Of a stretch of DNA of 64,000 bases, positions 41,706-50,948 are shown one piece after another. Source of the DNA: Caldilineaceae bacterium (GTDB lineage: Bacteria > Chloroflexota > Anaerolineae > Caldilineales > Caldilineaceae). A program made the position numbers and the translations under genes. Under the pieces are notes generated by a model. That model made no database searches and had not been told where the DNA came from. It saw only the letters and a list, made by a program, of their open reading frames with translations. The stretch's first letter is position 1. Every line of letters begins with the position of its first letter. The DNA lies in contig JACKBC010000017.1 of assembly GCA_020634755.1 (NCBI GenBank), forward strand, positions 59,851-123,850. Direction: 5' to 3'.

Positions 41706-42731
41706 CTATTCACTCAATGCATTCACAATGGCATCCACATTATAGCGCATCATCTTGATATAGCTATCACCGTCGCTGCCGGCTTTGCCCAACGCATCGG
41801 TATAGAGCGGCGGCCCCATCTTGACATCCGTTTCTTGAGCGATCTGCTCGACCAATTGAGGATTGGCCACATTTTCGGCAAAGATAGCGGGTACATCGGC
41901 GGCTTTGATGGTTTCCGCCAGGGCCGCCAGATCGCGCGCCGATGGATCGGCGGCCTCGGTAGAGGCTGACCCCATGGCCGTCCCGATAATCTCAAAGCCA
42001 TATGCGGCGGCAAAATAGCCAAACGTGTCGTGCGAAGTTACCAGCTTGCGCCGCGCGGCCGGCAGCGTGGCCACGCGTTCTCGCACCCAGCCATCCAGAT
42101 CTTTCAATTCGGCCAGATAATTTTCGGCGTTGGTTGCGTACAGATCGGCGTGATCTGGATCGGCGGCGCTCAGGGCGTTGCGGATATTCTCGACCATTTG
42201 CATGGCGTTGGCCACATTGTGCCAAATGTGCGGATCAAACTCGCCGTGGTCAGCATGATCAGCATCTGTCGCGGCCTGTTCCGCGCCCGCTTCGTGTATG
42301 CCCAGCAGGTCAACACCATTGCTAACCACCACGCGTTGGGCTGTTGCGCCGGAGGCACTGTAGAGATCATCGAGCCACGGCTCTAAACCCAGGCCATTTT
42401 CAAAAATAACGGCGGCCTTGGTCAACGCCGCGCTGTCGGCGGGTGTGGGTTCAAACGTGTGCGCGTCACCATCGGGCCCGACCAGCGTGATGACTTGCAC
42501 TTGCTCACCGCCCACATTCTGCACCAAATCGTCCAGAATGCTAAAGGTGGCCACGACCGGCAGCGCATTACTGTCATTTGTGGGCATCGGTGATGATGAA
42601 CAGGCCGTCACCCCTACCAACACCGCGCCCAGCACGAGCGGCAAAAATTGTTGCAAGCTCTTCCAGAAAGGGCCGGTCGCTCCGCCTAGACCATTATTTT
42701 GCTGGCCCGGCTTTACCGTATTGCAATCCAT
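41706..42731 (-). CDS. znuA: Zinc/manganese ABC transporter substrate-binding lipoprotein
   Basis: 341 aa from the ATG at 42731, with AAGGAG upstream. Lipobox VGVTAC. TroA-type pattern PVVATFSILDDLVQNVGG. The His-rich loop DADHADHGEFDPHIWHN is typical of zinc-binding ZnuA. Other ligands are His in SHDTFGYFAAAYG, preceded by a conserved Lys, and a late Asp in PPLYTDALG. It feeds metal to the permease and ATPase encoded downstream on the minus strand. Confidence 0.9.
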   Translation of the reverse strand: MDCNTVKPGQQNNGLGGATGPFWKSLQQFLPLVLGAVLVGVTACSSSPMPTNDSNALPVVATFSILDDLVQNVGGEQVQVITLVGPDGDAHTFEPTPADSAALTKAAVIFENGLGLEPWLDDLYSASGATAQRVVVSNGVDLLGIHEAGAEQAATDADHADHGEFDPHIWHNVANAMQMVENIRNALSAADPDHADLYATNAENYLAELKDLDGWVRERVATLPAARRKLVTSHDTFGYFAAAYGFEIIGTAMGSASTEAADPSARDLAALAETIKAADVPAIFAENVANPQLVEQIAQETDVKMGPPLYTDALGKAGSDGDSYIKMMRYNVDAIVNALSE

Positions 42732-42782
42732 ATTTTCTCCTTGCGTTTGTCTGCTATAAACAGCAGAGATACCACACTGAAT

Positions 42783-42870
42783 ATCAGTACACCGCAACGG
42801 TATTGGCGAGATGGGCGTCGGTCTCGTTTGATGAATCCGACGCTATCTCTGGCGATTGCGATCTACAGAG
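42783..42870. repeat. Family C palindromic element, copy C5 (reverse)
   Basis: 88 bp from ATCAGTACACCGCAACGG to GCGATTGCGATCTACAGAG. It lies in the gap upstream of znuA; the rest of 42871-43104 holds nothing I recognise. Confidence 0.82.
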
Positions 42871-43104
42871 TATACAAATATACAGCATTGTTCGGGCCAA
42901 TGCTGTAGCAACTGTACCATCAATATTGTCGCATTTGACACAAGGTGGCTGGGAGGAGAGCGTTGGGGAGATGCGTAATCGGCGGCTGCGCGTCTGTCCG
43001 TCAATGCTTGGTGTTGGCGTTTGTCACTCGGCAAAATTACGCCGATTCCGACCGCACTTATGGATCGATTCTATGGATCAACCATGTAAACAGGGTGTTC
43101 TCTA

Positions 43105-43665
43105 TTAGAGGTGAAGCGAGTGGGGCGCTTGATGGAGGCAAATGCGCTCCTGGTTGCCGCTGCCTTGCGTGGTAATCAGTTGGCGGCGGCGCAGATCGCT
43201 GAGCAGGCGCGTGACTGTGGTGCGGGTGGCGCCAATAGCGCTGGCCAATTGCTGATGGGTAATGCGCAGGTCGATCAGGGCGCCATCCTGGTGCGGGTGA
43301 CCAAATTGCTCGGCCAGGAGAGACAGAATGCCCAACAGGCGTTCTTCATAGGCCGGGCGCGCCTGCATGGCGGCCCAGGCCTCCTGCTGCCAGATCTGCG
43401 CCCGCAGCCGATTGGGCAGTTCGGCCATTTGGCCAGCCGCGCGCCACGACACAATCTGCGCATGGACCTCGGTATGGGCGCTAAGCTGAATGTGGCAGCT
43501 ATCTTCGGGGTGCGGGGTAATGATCTGGCCAGCGCCATGAAAGCCCAACAGAACCTCCGCCCCATCTAAATGGATCACCGTTTTAATCACAACGCCTTGT
43601 TCGATTTCTAAAACAGCATCGGGCGCAATCACAATTAGTTCGCCCCGTCGGTAAACTCGTTTCAT
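43105..43665 (-). CDS. Crp/Fnr family transcriptional regulator
   Basis: 186 aa. The N-terminal 110 residues are a cNMP-binding-type beta barrel (GFHGAGQIITPHPEDSCH), shortened relative to Crp. The C-terminal HTH_Crp reads ITHQQLASAIGATRTTVTRL. The ligand-sensing part lacks an evident Arg-Ser pair for cAMP and has no FNR Cys cluster, so the signal is unknown. It may regulate the metal transporter operon lying downstream on the same strand, which is inference. Confidence 0.87.
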   Translation of the reverse strand: MKRVYRRGELIVIAPDAVLEIEQGVVIKTVIHLDGAEVLLGFHGAGQIITPHPEDSCHIQLSAHTEVHAQIVSWRAAGQMAELPNRLRAQIWQQEAWAAMQARPAYEERLLGILSLLAEQFGHPHQDGALIDLRITHQQLASAIGATRTTVTRLLSDLRRRQLITTQGSGNQERICLHQAPHSLHL

Positions 43666-43703
43666 TCTTCAGCCCTGCCCTGAAAATGCCGGTTACGGAA
43701 CCC

Positions 43704-45839
43704 CTAGACATTTTTTTCTTTATAATTTGTACTACTGTTGTGATCTTCTGTATATTGATTTGGCAGCAGAAAGAGCAGCACCCACACAATCATTAGATCG
43801 GGCAGCGCATAGCTCACATCGATCAACCCGTGGGCCAGCCCAGCCGCGGCCGCCGCCAACAGACCCGCATAGAGCGCCATATCTGATTGAAGCGCCACAT
43901 TTGCTTTGTGGACATTCGAATTCAATACCCGCCAAAGTCGCCTCAAACCGGCCCCGAAAAACAGCAGCCCCAATACCAATCCGGGCAGCCCGAGCCGCGT
44001 CCACCAGTCTAAAAAGAACTGATGCGGATGATTTAAATTGGGCTCCTGCCAGGCCGCGGGCAGCAGATAATCACTGCGATACGCATATAGAAAGTTGTCC
44101 GGCCCCACGCCCAACAGCGGATGGTCCAGCGCCATTTGCCAAGCGCTGCGCCAGAGCTGCAGGCGGATAAAACCGGTGCCCTGGCTAAAGTCCAGCAGTC
44201 GCTGAAACCGTTCCGTGCCCAAAAAGGGAGTCACAATCAGCAGGGCCAGCAGCGCCACCGCGGCCACAATCAGCACCACGCGCCGTGCGGGAAATTGCGC
44301 CCGCCGCCCCATGAGCCCAACCAGCATCAAAGTGACCAGCGCGGCCGGCAGTCCCAAAAGGATGCCCCCTTTGCTAAAGGTCAAAAGCAGCGCCACCAAT
44401 TGTACCGCGGCCAACACGCCCCAGATCAAGCGCTGTCGCCCCGCGCCAAAAAGCGTTAACGCCAGCGCTACCGCCAGCGTCCGTTCCAAATAGAGCGCCA
44501 GATTGTTGGGCGATCCATACAGCCCGCGCACGCGATAGACGCCCTCGGCGGTGATCAGCATGGCGCCGCTGGCAAATTGCCAAAGCGCAATCAGCGCCAT
44601 GAGGCTGGCCCCCGTCAGCCAAGCCACAAGCAGCAGCGATTGAATACGGCCGCGTCCGTCGTTTGCCAGCACATATTGCAGCAGCAGCCCCAGAATGCCC
44701 GCCGCCAGAAAGACCGTGCGCCACTCGCGCAGCGCCAGCGCCTGATGTTCTGCATTGATCGCGGATGCGAAAGCCCACGCAATAATGAACCAGAGAAATA
44801 GTAGAGGAGTAGAGGAATAGGAAATGCTCCTCGACTCCTCATCTCCCCTACGGCTCCACCGATGTAATCCCCAATTTGCAGTCACAACCGCCACGCCGCC
44901 CAAAACACCCACATCAATAATGCCCAAATGGCGCCCGGGCAGAATGGGCAGGGTGACGCCAAAGTAAAAAGGCAGGCCCAAGAGCAGCGCCGCCAGCCAA
45001 ATAGCCGGTTGCAGCACGCCCACACTGCCCAGTAGCGCCAACCCCAGCAAACAGAGCCACCATTGCGCCAGCCAGATCGCCACGCCAATGATGACGACTG
45101 CCACAATGGCGCCTGTCAACATGAGGCGGTTGCGGGAATCCGCCTGTAGGGCAAGTTTCCTAACTTGCCCCTGTTTCGTTTGGGCAAGTTGGGAAACTTG
45201 CCCTACAAGAATCGCCGCCAACAGCAGCGCGGCGCCGGGCCAAATGGGCCAGCCAGGCGCGGGCAGCGCATCCACGGCCACGGCGCGCAGGGGCATCTGT
45301 CCCCAGCTGCGCCACACCTCGATGCGCGCCCGGTGCAAAGCATTTGCTGCGGCATCTTCGGCGCCATAAATGGGCAACCAGCGCGTCACAGCTTGGCCAT
45401 CTATGCTCTTCTCCGGCTCGTAAAACGTCTTGTAGCCGGCCAGTTGGCCCTGGCTATCCACATTGCCCCCCATAGTGGGTAGCAAATTGGCGGGCTGGCC
45501 ATCCACAGTGGCATACAAATAGCCCCAATAATCGCCCACGGCAAGCGCCAGCGCCAGCTCGCGCCCTTGAAACGTAAACTCCACCACGCCAGCAGGGGCG
45601 CGCCACGGATCATCCGGTTCAGGCGGATCGGCGCCCAGCGCACTGACCACCCAGCCATTGCTGTAAACAAACGGGGGGCTATCCATAGAGACAACGCTAC
45701 CGCTGTGCAGCTCCGGCTCCACTGCGGGGACCAGTTCCGGCGCGGCCGGTCGCGAACGCACGGCAAGCCCAATGTACGTTGACCCAACAACAACACCAAG
45801 CAGTACAAACCACCCAATGAGTCGATTCAATCGCTTCAT
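43704..45839 (-). CDS. O-antigen ligase (WaaL/Wzy_C)-like membrane protein
   Basis: 711 aa from the ATG at 45839 (RLNRLIGWFVLLGVVVGSTY signal anchor); other starts up to 38 codons upstream cannot be excluded. Residues 30-180 are a soluble beta-rich domain (VVEFTFQGRELALALAVGDY), followed by about ten membrane helices. The Wzy_C region is clear: RVRGLYGSPNNLALYLER, then HPLLGVGPDNF and LNHPHQFFLDWW. It probably ligates or polymerises a surface glycan at the outer face of the membrane. Two palindromic repeats are inserted in frame: 45146-45206 (about residues 212-231) and 44805-44839 (about residues 334-345). Confidence 0.85.
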   Translation of the reverse strand: MKRLNRLIGWFVLLGVVVGSTYIGLAVRSRPAAPELVPAVEPELHSGSVVSMDSPPFVYSNGWVVSALGADPPEPDDPWRAPAGVVEFTFQGRELALALAVGDYWGYLYATVDGQPANLLPTMGGNVDSQGQLAGYKTFYEPEKSIDGQAVTRWLPIYGAEDAAANALHRARIEVWRSWGQMPLRAVAVDALPAPGWPIWPGAALLLAAILVGQVSQLAQTKQGQVRKLALQADSRNRLMLTGAIVAVVIIGVAIWLAQWWLCLLGLALLGSVGVLQPAIWLAALLLGLPFYFGVTLPILPGRHLGIIDVGVLGGVAVVTANWGLHRWSRRGDEESRSISYSSTPLLFLWFIIAWAFASAINAEHQALALREWRTVFLAAGILGLLLQYVLANDGRGRIQSLLLVAWLTGASLMALIALWQFASGAMLITAEGVYRVRGLYGSPNNLALYLERTLAVALALTLFGAGRQRLIWGVLAAVQLVALLLTFSKGGILLGLPAALVTLMLVGLMGRRAQFPARRVVLIVAAVALLALLIVTPFLGTERFQRLLDFSQGTGFIRLQLWRSAWQMALDHPLLGVGPDNFLYAYRSDYLLPAAWQEPNLNHPHQFFLDWWTRLGLPGLVLGLLFFGAGLRRLWRVLNSNVHKANVALQSDMALYAGLLAAAAAGLAHGLIDVSYALPDLMIVWVLLFLLPNQYTEDHNSSTNYKEKNV
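44805..44839. repeat. In-frame AGGAGTAGAGGA palindrome in the ligase gene
   Basis: Arms AGGAGTAGAGGA (44805-44816) and TCCTCGACTCCT (44828-44839). It is the same repeat type as 63207-63267 with 63403-63430. Read on minus it encodes ESRSISYSSTPLL. Confidence 0.72.
45146..45206. repeat. In-frame GTAGGGCAAGTT palindrome in the ligase gene
   Basis: Arms GTAGGGCAAGTTTCC (45146-45160) and GGAAACTTGCCCTAC (45192-45206) are perfectly inverted, with AACTTGCCC / GGGCAAGTT inside. Read on minus it encodes LVGQVSQLAQTKQGQVRKLA between predicted helices. Confidence 0.85.
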
Positions 45840-45944
45840 TGGGCTTTGCTGTGCATTCGACCGTAGCGGCATTTTATTGGACATGCACAACATGGTATCA
45901 TCGTTGCAGAACGTGGCTAAAATCTGCAGAAAGCGAAAACTCAC

Positions 45945-48347
45945 ATGTCCCAAGCCAAATCAACATCTGCGTCCGCACCAACCATTGATGAGCTCATTGC
46001 GTTGCCTTTGCCCAGCGACCCCCAAATTGCCCCCGATGCCAGCGCCGTGGCCTATGTGGTGCAGACAACCGATTGGGACGAGAATGAATATGTCAATCAG
46101 ATTTGGTTGGCTGAATTGGGCGCTGGGCAGGGCGAGCCGCGCCAGATCACCTTTGCCAAAGAAGGCAGCCGCGCGCCGCGTTGGTCACCCGATGGCCGGT
46201 GGCTCTATTTTGTCTCCAAGCGCAAGGACGATGAACATGGCCAAATCTATCGCTTGTCTCGTTTGGGGGGCGAAGCTGAACGGCTAACCGAGCTAGATTG
46301 CCACATCCGAACGCTCAAGCCTGCACCCGATGGCAAATCGATTGCTTTTGTGGCCACGGGCCCGCAAAGTGACGCAGACAAAGCACGCGATGAAAAGTAT
46401 GGCGATGTAAAAATTGAGGATGTAGATGCTCAGTACGCCCACCTGTGGCTGTGGAATTTGGAGAGCAAAAAAGCGCAGAAATTGAGCAGCGGCCGCGAAT
46501 TTCACGTCGTCGATTTTGATTGGCATCCCCAAAGCAGCCAGATTGCCTTTGCCGGCTGGCCTTCGCCCGACATGGAACATTATACCGAAGGACGCCTCTA
46601 TTTACTCGACTGCCCCACGCTGACCGTTACGGCGCTGACCGAATCGGGCGCCGGTATGCCGCGCTGGTCACCCGACGGAACGGCGCTGGCCTTTACCCAA
46701 CAAGGTGAGCCGGCTTTTTACAAAAATTCCGGCATCTGCGTTGCCAATGTACAGGATGGCGCGCTGACGAACCGCCGCATCATCTCCCAACAGTTTGATG
46801 AAAATGGTTGGTTGCAGGCATGGGGGCCGGCGGGTATCTACTTTGGCGCCATGCAGCGCACGTCGTACCAGATCCTTTGTATCGAACCGGAAAGCGGCCA
46901 GTTCTGGCGCGTCACGCCGCCCGATGCGCAAAGCTGGCCCAGCGCTGGCGATCTCTTTGGCGGCATTAGCTTTACGCCCACTTTTTCCCACGCCGCGCTT
47001 ATATATGCCGACCATACGCGTTGCGCCGAAGTCATCGTCATTGCGATAAAGAACCAATCAGTCAGCCACCAGCCACCAACCACCAGCAACCAGCAACCAC
47101 TCACCTACATCACGAATTTCGACGCCCAAACCGCAGACTGGCCGCTGGCCCAGCACGAAGTGATACAATGGCGCAGCCGCGATGGCGCAACCATTGAAGG
47201 CGTACTGACCAAACCGGTCGACTTTGACCCGGCGCGCGCATATCCGCTGCTGGTGGTGATCCACGGCGGCCCGACCGCGGTCTCTATTCCGTCCAAACTT
47301 TCCTATTACGAGCGGCGCTACTATCCCATTCAGCAATGGGCGGCCAAGGGGGCGCTGATTTTGCAGCCCAATTACCGAGGCAGCGGGGGCTATGGTGAGT
47401 CGTTTCGTGAACTCAACGTGCGCAACCTGGGCGTGGGTGACGCATGGGACGTTATCTCCGGCGTGGATCATCTGATTGCGCAGGGATGGGTAGATGGTGA
47501 GCGGGTGGGCGCCATGGGCTGGAGCCAAGGCGGCTACATTTCGGCCTTCCTGACCACCAGCAGCGATCGCTTCAAAGCCACATCGGTTGGGGCGGGCATC
47601 TCCAACTGGATGACCTACTATGTGAACACAGACATCCATCCCTTTACGCGCCAATATTTGGGCGCTACGCCGTGGGACGATGCCGATATTTACGCCAAAA
47701 CCTCGCCCATGACCTACATTAAAAATGCGCAGACGCCCACGCTGATCCAGCATGGTGAATTGGACCGCCGCGTGCCCATTCCCAACGCCTATGAGCTGTA
47801 CCAAGGGCTGCGCGATATGGGTGTAGAAACGCGACTGGCCGTCTACAAAGGCCAACCTCACGGCATTGGCAAACCGCGCTTGAACCGCCACGTCATGACC
47901 GATAACTGGCAATGGTTTAACCGCTGGCTGTGGGGCGAAGCGCCGGATGAAGCGTCGGAACGCACCTGTTATGTGGTGCTGGCTGGAGATGCGTCGACAA
48001 CTCCCAATCCAAAAACGGCATTGGAAAGCTATGGCAATGCGCAGGTGCAAAATGTCTACCATGCCGCTCGCCGCGATGAGGTGGCGTTCCGGCTCTTTGC
48101 CGGTGCGGCGGGATTGGTGCAGGCCGATGAGTCCGCGCCCGCGCAGTCAACTGGCCTGAAAGCTGCGGATGTTTCCACCGCAGCGGCAACCATCGCCCAA
48201 CAATTGCAGGCCGCAGGCTTTACAAAAATTGTGCTCTGGAGCGAACCACCCAAAGAGAAGCCGCACGTGCTGATCTCCTTGGGCTGCTTGCAAGTAGCAG
48301 CCGGTATTGCCGAAAAAGTCTCCATTGAGCAGCGAGATTTCGAGTAG
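45945..48347 (+). CDS. S9 family prolyl oligopeptidase-type serine peptidase with C-terminal extension
   Basis: 800 aa. Residues 1-380 are a TolB/DPP-IV-like propeller (RWSPDGRWLYFVSKRKDDE). Residues 390-655 are the alpha/beta hydrolase: MGWSQGGYISAF with nucleophile Ser near 526, Asp near 607 (GELDRRVPI) and His near 638 (GQPHGIGKPR). Such enzymes cut short peptides after Pro or release N-terminal dipeptides; it is cytoplasmic, having no signal. Residues 660-800 form a helical C-terminal extension of unknown function. Residues about 373-386 (QPPTTSNQQPLT) are encoded by an ACCAGCCACCAAC repeat, at the propeller-hydrolase junction. Confidence 0.88.
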   Translation: MSQAKSTSASAPTIDELIALPLPSDPQIAPDASAVAYVVQTTDWDENEYVNQIWLAELGAGQGEPRQITFAKEGSRAPRWSPDGRWLYFVSKRKDDEHGQIYRLSRLGGEAERLTELDCHIRTLKPAPDGKSIAFVATGPQSDADKARDEKYGDVKIEDVDAQYAHLWLWNLESKKAQKLSSGREFHVVDFDWHPQSSQIAFAGWPSPDMEHYTEGRLYLLDCPTLTVTALTESGAGMPRWSPDGTALAFTQQGEPAFYKNSGICVANVQDGALTNRRIISQQFDENGWLQAWGPAGIYFGAMQRTSYQILCIEPESGQFWRVTPPDAQSWPSAGDLFGGISFTPTFSHAALIYADHTRCAEVIVIAIKNQSVSHQPPTTSNQQPLTYITNFDAQTADWPLAQHEVIQWRSRDGATIEGVLTKPVDFDPARAYPLLVVIHGGPTAVSIPSKLSYYERRYYPIQQWAAKGALILQPNYRGSGGYGESFRELNVRNLGVGDAWDVISGVDHLIAQGWVDGERVGAMGWSQGGYISAFLTTSSDRFKATSVGAGISNWMTYYVNTDIHPFTRQYLGATPWDDADIYAKTSPMTYIKNAQTPTLIQHGELDRRVPIPNAYELYQGLRDMGVETRLAVYKGQPHGIGKPRLNRHVMTDNWQWFNRWLWGEAPDEASERTCYVVLAGDASTTPNPKTALESYGNAQVQNVYHAARRDEVAFRLFAGAAGLVQADESAPAQSTGLKAADVSTAAATIAQQLQAAGFTKIVLWSEPPKEKPHVLISLGCLQVAAGIAEKVSIEQRDFE
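47061..47102. repeat. In-frame ACCAGCCACCAACCACC repeat in the S9 gene
   Basis: Imperfect 7-8-base repeats of CCACCAG/CAACCAG. The complementary word appears at the 3' end of znuC (40858-40905) and near 24803. It is translated as a Ser/Thr/Pro/Gln linker between two domains. Confidence 0.6.
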
Positions 48348-48474
48348 GCCGTTTCAATCGTATATGGTGAATTTTGCATAAACTGTCAACCGATCGTCTC
48401 GGAAAATGTGAACCATCCCGCTAACGAGATTCGTAAATCGTAAATCCAAAATCGTAAATTGAAAGGCTCTTTCC
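48348..48474. other. Short gap with CGTAAATC direct repeats
   Basis: TCGTAAAT/TCGTAAATC occurs three times between 48431 and 48460, just before the nudC ribosome site. Otherwise nothing is seen. Confidence 0.4.
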
Positions 48475-49449
48475 TTGTCTGCAATCAATCACTTTGAGCG
48501 GTCGGCGCTCAACTACTTTGCCGCCAGCCCGCTAGATCGGCTGACCGTCAAACGGCGCGATGACGGCTGGCTGTCGGCGCAGCTGCTGTCTCCCAGCACG
48601 CGCATTGTGCCGGTCCAAAATGGCCAGAATCTAATTGCCCACGGTGAACCGACGCGGGCCGCGCTGCTGACGCCGGATGAGGCAGCTACGCTGCTCAATG
48701 CGGCAACGCCCATTCTGCTGGGCGCGCTGGCGGATGTGGTCTATTTTGCCGTGGATGTGCCGGAAGAGGACGCCCAGGTGCAGGCAGCGCTTGCGGAATA
48801 TGGCAGCTTTCGCGAGTTGCGCGCCGTCTATGCCGACCTGGACCGCTTTACGGGCGCGCTGATGGCCTATGCCAAAGGCATGGTCTATTGGCACCAGCGG
48901 CATAAATATTGCGGCGACTGTGGCAGCCGCTCGCTGAGCGCCGAGGGGGGCTTTATGCGCGTCTGCACCAACGAGGCGTGCGGAGCCAAACATTTTCCAC
49001 GTACGGACCCGGCCATTATTGTGCTGATTTATGCGGGGGACAAGTGCCTGTTGGGCCGTCAGCCCACCTGGCCGCCCGGGCGCTATTCGATTATTGCCGG
49101 CTTTGTAGAGCCGGGCGAAAGCGCCGAGGATGCGGTCAAGCGTGAGGCCATGGAAGAAGCAGGCGTGCACGTAGGGCGCATTGAGTATCAGGCTTCGCAG
49201 CCGTGGCCCTTCCCCAGCTCGCTCATGCTGGGCTACATGGCCGAAGCCGCCAGCACCGAAGTCGACCTGGTGGATGATGAGTTGGAAGCCGCATATTGGT
49301 TCACGCGCGCCCAGGTGGCCGATATGGTGCGCAAAGGGGATCTCAAACTACCGCCCGATATTTCCATCTCGCACCGGCTCATTGAGCGTTGGTTTGATGC
49401 GGGCGATGAAGGCAAGCTGGCCGATCTGGTCAAGGGGCCAGCCTGGTAA
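48475..49449 (+). CDS. nudC: NAD(+)/NADH diphosphatase
   Basis: 324 aa, TTG start with GAAAGG 8 bases upstream. An N-terminal domain (residues 1-135) is followed by a four-Cys zinc ribbon (YCGDCG near 145, then CTNEACG). The Nudix box is GFVEPGESAEDAVKREAMEE with EEAG following. SQPWPFPSS near 241 is the signature of NADH pyrophosphatases, which cleave NAD(H) to NMN and AMP and in bacteria can remove NAD caps from RNA. Cytoplasmic. Confidence 0.93.
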   Translation: MSAINHFERSALNYFAASPLDRLTVKRRDDGWLSAQLLSPSTRIVPVQNGQNLIAHGEPTRAALLTPDEAATLLNAATPILLGALADVVYFAVDVPEEDAQVQAALAEYGSFRELRAVYADLDRFTGALMAYAKGMVYWHQRHKYCGDCGSRSLSAEGGFMRVCTNEACGAKHFPRTDPAIIVLIYAGDKCLLGRQPTWPPGRYSIIAGFVEPGESAEDAVKREAMEEAGVHVGRIEYQASQPWPFPSSLMLGYMAEAASTEVDLVDDELEAAYWFTRAQVADMVRKGDLKLPPDISISHRLIERWFDAGDEGKLADLVKGPAW

Positions 49450-49856
49450 GGGTAGCCACAACAACACAGAACCCACATATATTTGCTACGTTGCTGGTGG
49501 TTTCCGCCGCGATGCGTCAAGGAATGACCACCGCATTTGTTGCCGCGGCATTTAGGTGAAGAAGTCGAATTTCTGATTTTTCATATGCCCCGCACTGGTC
49601 TTATAATAGTCGATCTATGTTGCATCAACGGAGATGCGGCATCACAATTTACATGTAGCTGATTTGCGTTCGGAAATCGCCTATACTACGGTTGAGATGA
49701 AAACGGTTAGCAAGGCTCACATTGACGCCTGCGCTTTTTGCTTGGAGACGAGCCTGGGGCACAATCGCCGTTTTCATTCAACGCTAGATAATGGACAGCG
49801 TCGCCCGCCTTTTTCACGCACGACGGCTATATGTTTCAAACGGAGGATACATCAAC
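49450..49856. promoter_or_regulatory. Long leader of the class II aldolase gene
   Basis: No gene in these 407 bases. TATAAT at 49602-49607 is a possible -10 box, with no good -35. Further on, TGAAAACGG near 49697 and the inverted CCGTTTTCA near 49770 could close a large hairpin in the 5' untranslated region. The GAAGTCGAA word near 49561 is shared with element F. Its role is unknown. Confidence 0.4.
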
Positions 49857-50807
49857 ATGATTGTCACAACCGCACAACTTTTTGACGTCGCTTACGGCAA
49901 TTTCGCCGTGGGCGCTTATAACATTAACAATATGGAACAGACGTTGGGTCTTTTCCGCGGCAATATTCAATCCCAGGCGCCGTTTATTATTCAGATATCC
50001 AAAGGCGCGCGCAAGTATGCTGAAGTGAAAATGCTGGAAGCCATTATCCGCGCCGCCGAAGAGATTTTCCCCGACTCTATCTTTGCCGTTCATTTGGACC
50101 ACGGGGATGAAGAGACCTGCTATAGCTGTATTGACTCTGGCTTCTATAGCTCGGTGATGATCGATGCTTCGCACCATGTGCTGGATGAAAATATTGCCAT
50201 TACCAAGCGCGTGGTGGAACGCGCCCACGATGCTGGGCTGAGCGTTGAGGCCGAGCTGGGCATGCTGGGCGGTGTGGAAGAAGATATTCAGGTCGATGAG
50301 AAACACGCCATGCTGACCGACCCAGACGAGGCTGCCGAATTTGTGGAGCGCTCCGGCTGTGACAGCCTGGCCGTGGCCATTGGCACCAGCCACGGCGCAT
50401 ACAAATTTAGCGGCAGCCAGGGCCTGCATTTTGACCGCATTGCCGAAATCCAGCGGCGGCTGCCCAACTTCCCGCTGGTTATGCACGGCTCCAGTTCGGT
50501 GCCGGCCGAAGAGGTGGCGCGCATCAACGCCGCCGGCGGCACAATGGACCCGTCCGCCAAGGGCGTTGACGAAGATGAATTTGCGCGCGCCGTGCCGCTG
50601 GGCGTCACCAAAGTGAACATTGATACCGATGGTCGCCTGGTTTGGACGCGCGTCCATCGCGAATTCTTCCGCGACGCGCCGGACGCTTTTGACTTCCGCA
50701 AGCCGGGTGAGGTTTTTGTGCAGGCCTATGCCGACTTTATTGCCCACAAGAATGAAAAGCTGCAATCGGCCGGACAGTTGGAGACCGTGCGCAAGGCCGT
50801 AAGCTAA
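49857..50807 (+). CDS. fba: Class II fructose-bisphosphate aldolase family protein
   Basis: 316 aa from the ATG at 49857, with GGAGG 11 bases upstream. Zinc and catalytic motifs are present: AVHLDHGDEETC near 80, SVMIDASHHVLDENI, GTSHGAYKF with zinc His, and VMHGSSSVP. The loop GVTKVNIDTDGRLVWT is as in fructose/tagatose aldolases. It cleaves fructose-1,6-bisphosphate in glycolysis, or builds it in gluconeogenesis; a tagatose- or ketose-phosphate preference is possible. The gene has a 400-base leader of unknown role. Confidence 0.9.
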   Translation: MIVTTAQLFDVAYGNFAVGAYNINNMEQTLGLFRGNIQSQAPFIIQISKGARKYAEVKMLEAIIRAAEEIFPDSIFAVHLDHGDEETCYSCIDSGFYSSVMIDASHHVLDENIAITKRVVERAHDAGLSVEAELGMLGGVEEDIQVDEKHAMLTDPDEAAEFVERSGCDSLAVAIGTSHGAYKFSGSQGLHFDRIAEIQRRLPNFPLVMHGSSSVPAEEVARINAAGGTMDPSAKGVDEDEFARAVPLGVTKVNIDTDGRLVWTRVHREFFRDAPDAFDFRKPGEVFVQAYADFIAHKNEKLQSAGQLETVRKAVS

Positions 50808-50817
50808 TCCAAATTGC

Positions 50818-50864
50818 CTATTGCGTATTGCTGTATTGCTCGCTATTACAGCAATACGCAATAG
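50818..50864. repeat. GCGTATTG palindromic repeat, copy 2
   Basis: 18-bp perfect arms, CTATTGCGTATTGCTGTA at 50818-50835 and its inverse at 50847-50864, with an 11-base loop. It lies 11 bases after the aldolase stop codon and could end its transcription. Confidence 0.82.
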
Positions 50865-50902
50865 AGCAATACGCAGGAGACTGCAACAAAATCGCCACCG
50901 CT

Positions 50903-50930
50903 ACGGCCAACACCGTTGCGGTCTCTTGAT
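50903..50930. repeat. Family C end fragment, C8
   Basis: GCCAACACCGTTGCGGT followed by CTCTTGAT matches the right end of family C; the left part is missing. Confidence 0.6.
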
Positions 50931-50948
50931 ATTGGATCTCAATGAAAC

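Noticed and set aside
43105..43665. FNR-type oxygen sensor
   Set aside because: The Crp-family fold is clear, but no cysteine cluster for an iron-sulfur centre is present.
47058..48062. 334-codon minus-strand frame over the S9 peptidase
   Set aside because: Antisense to the catalytic domain, with no recognisable family.
49836..50861. 341-codon minus-strand frame over the aldolase
   Set aside because: Shadow of a protein with all class II aldolase motifs.
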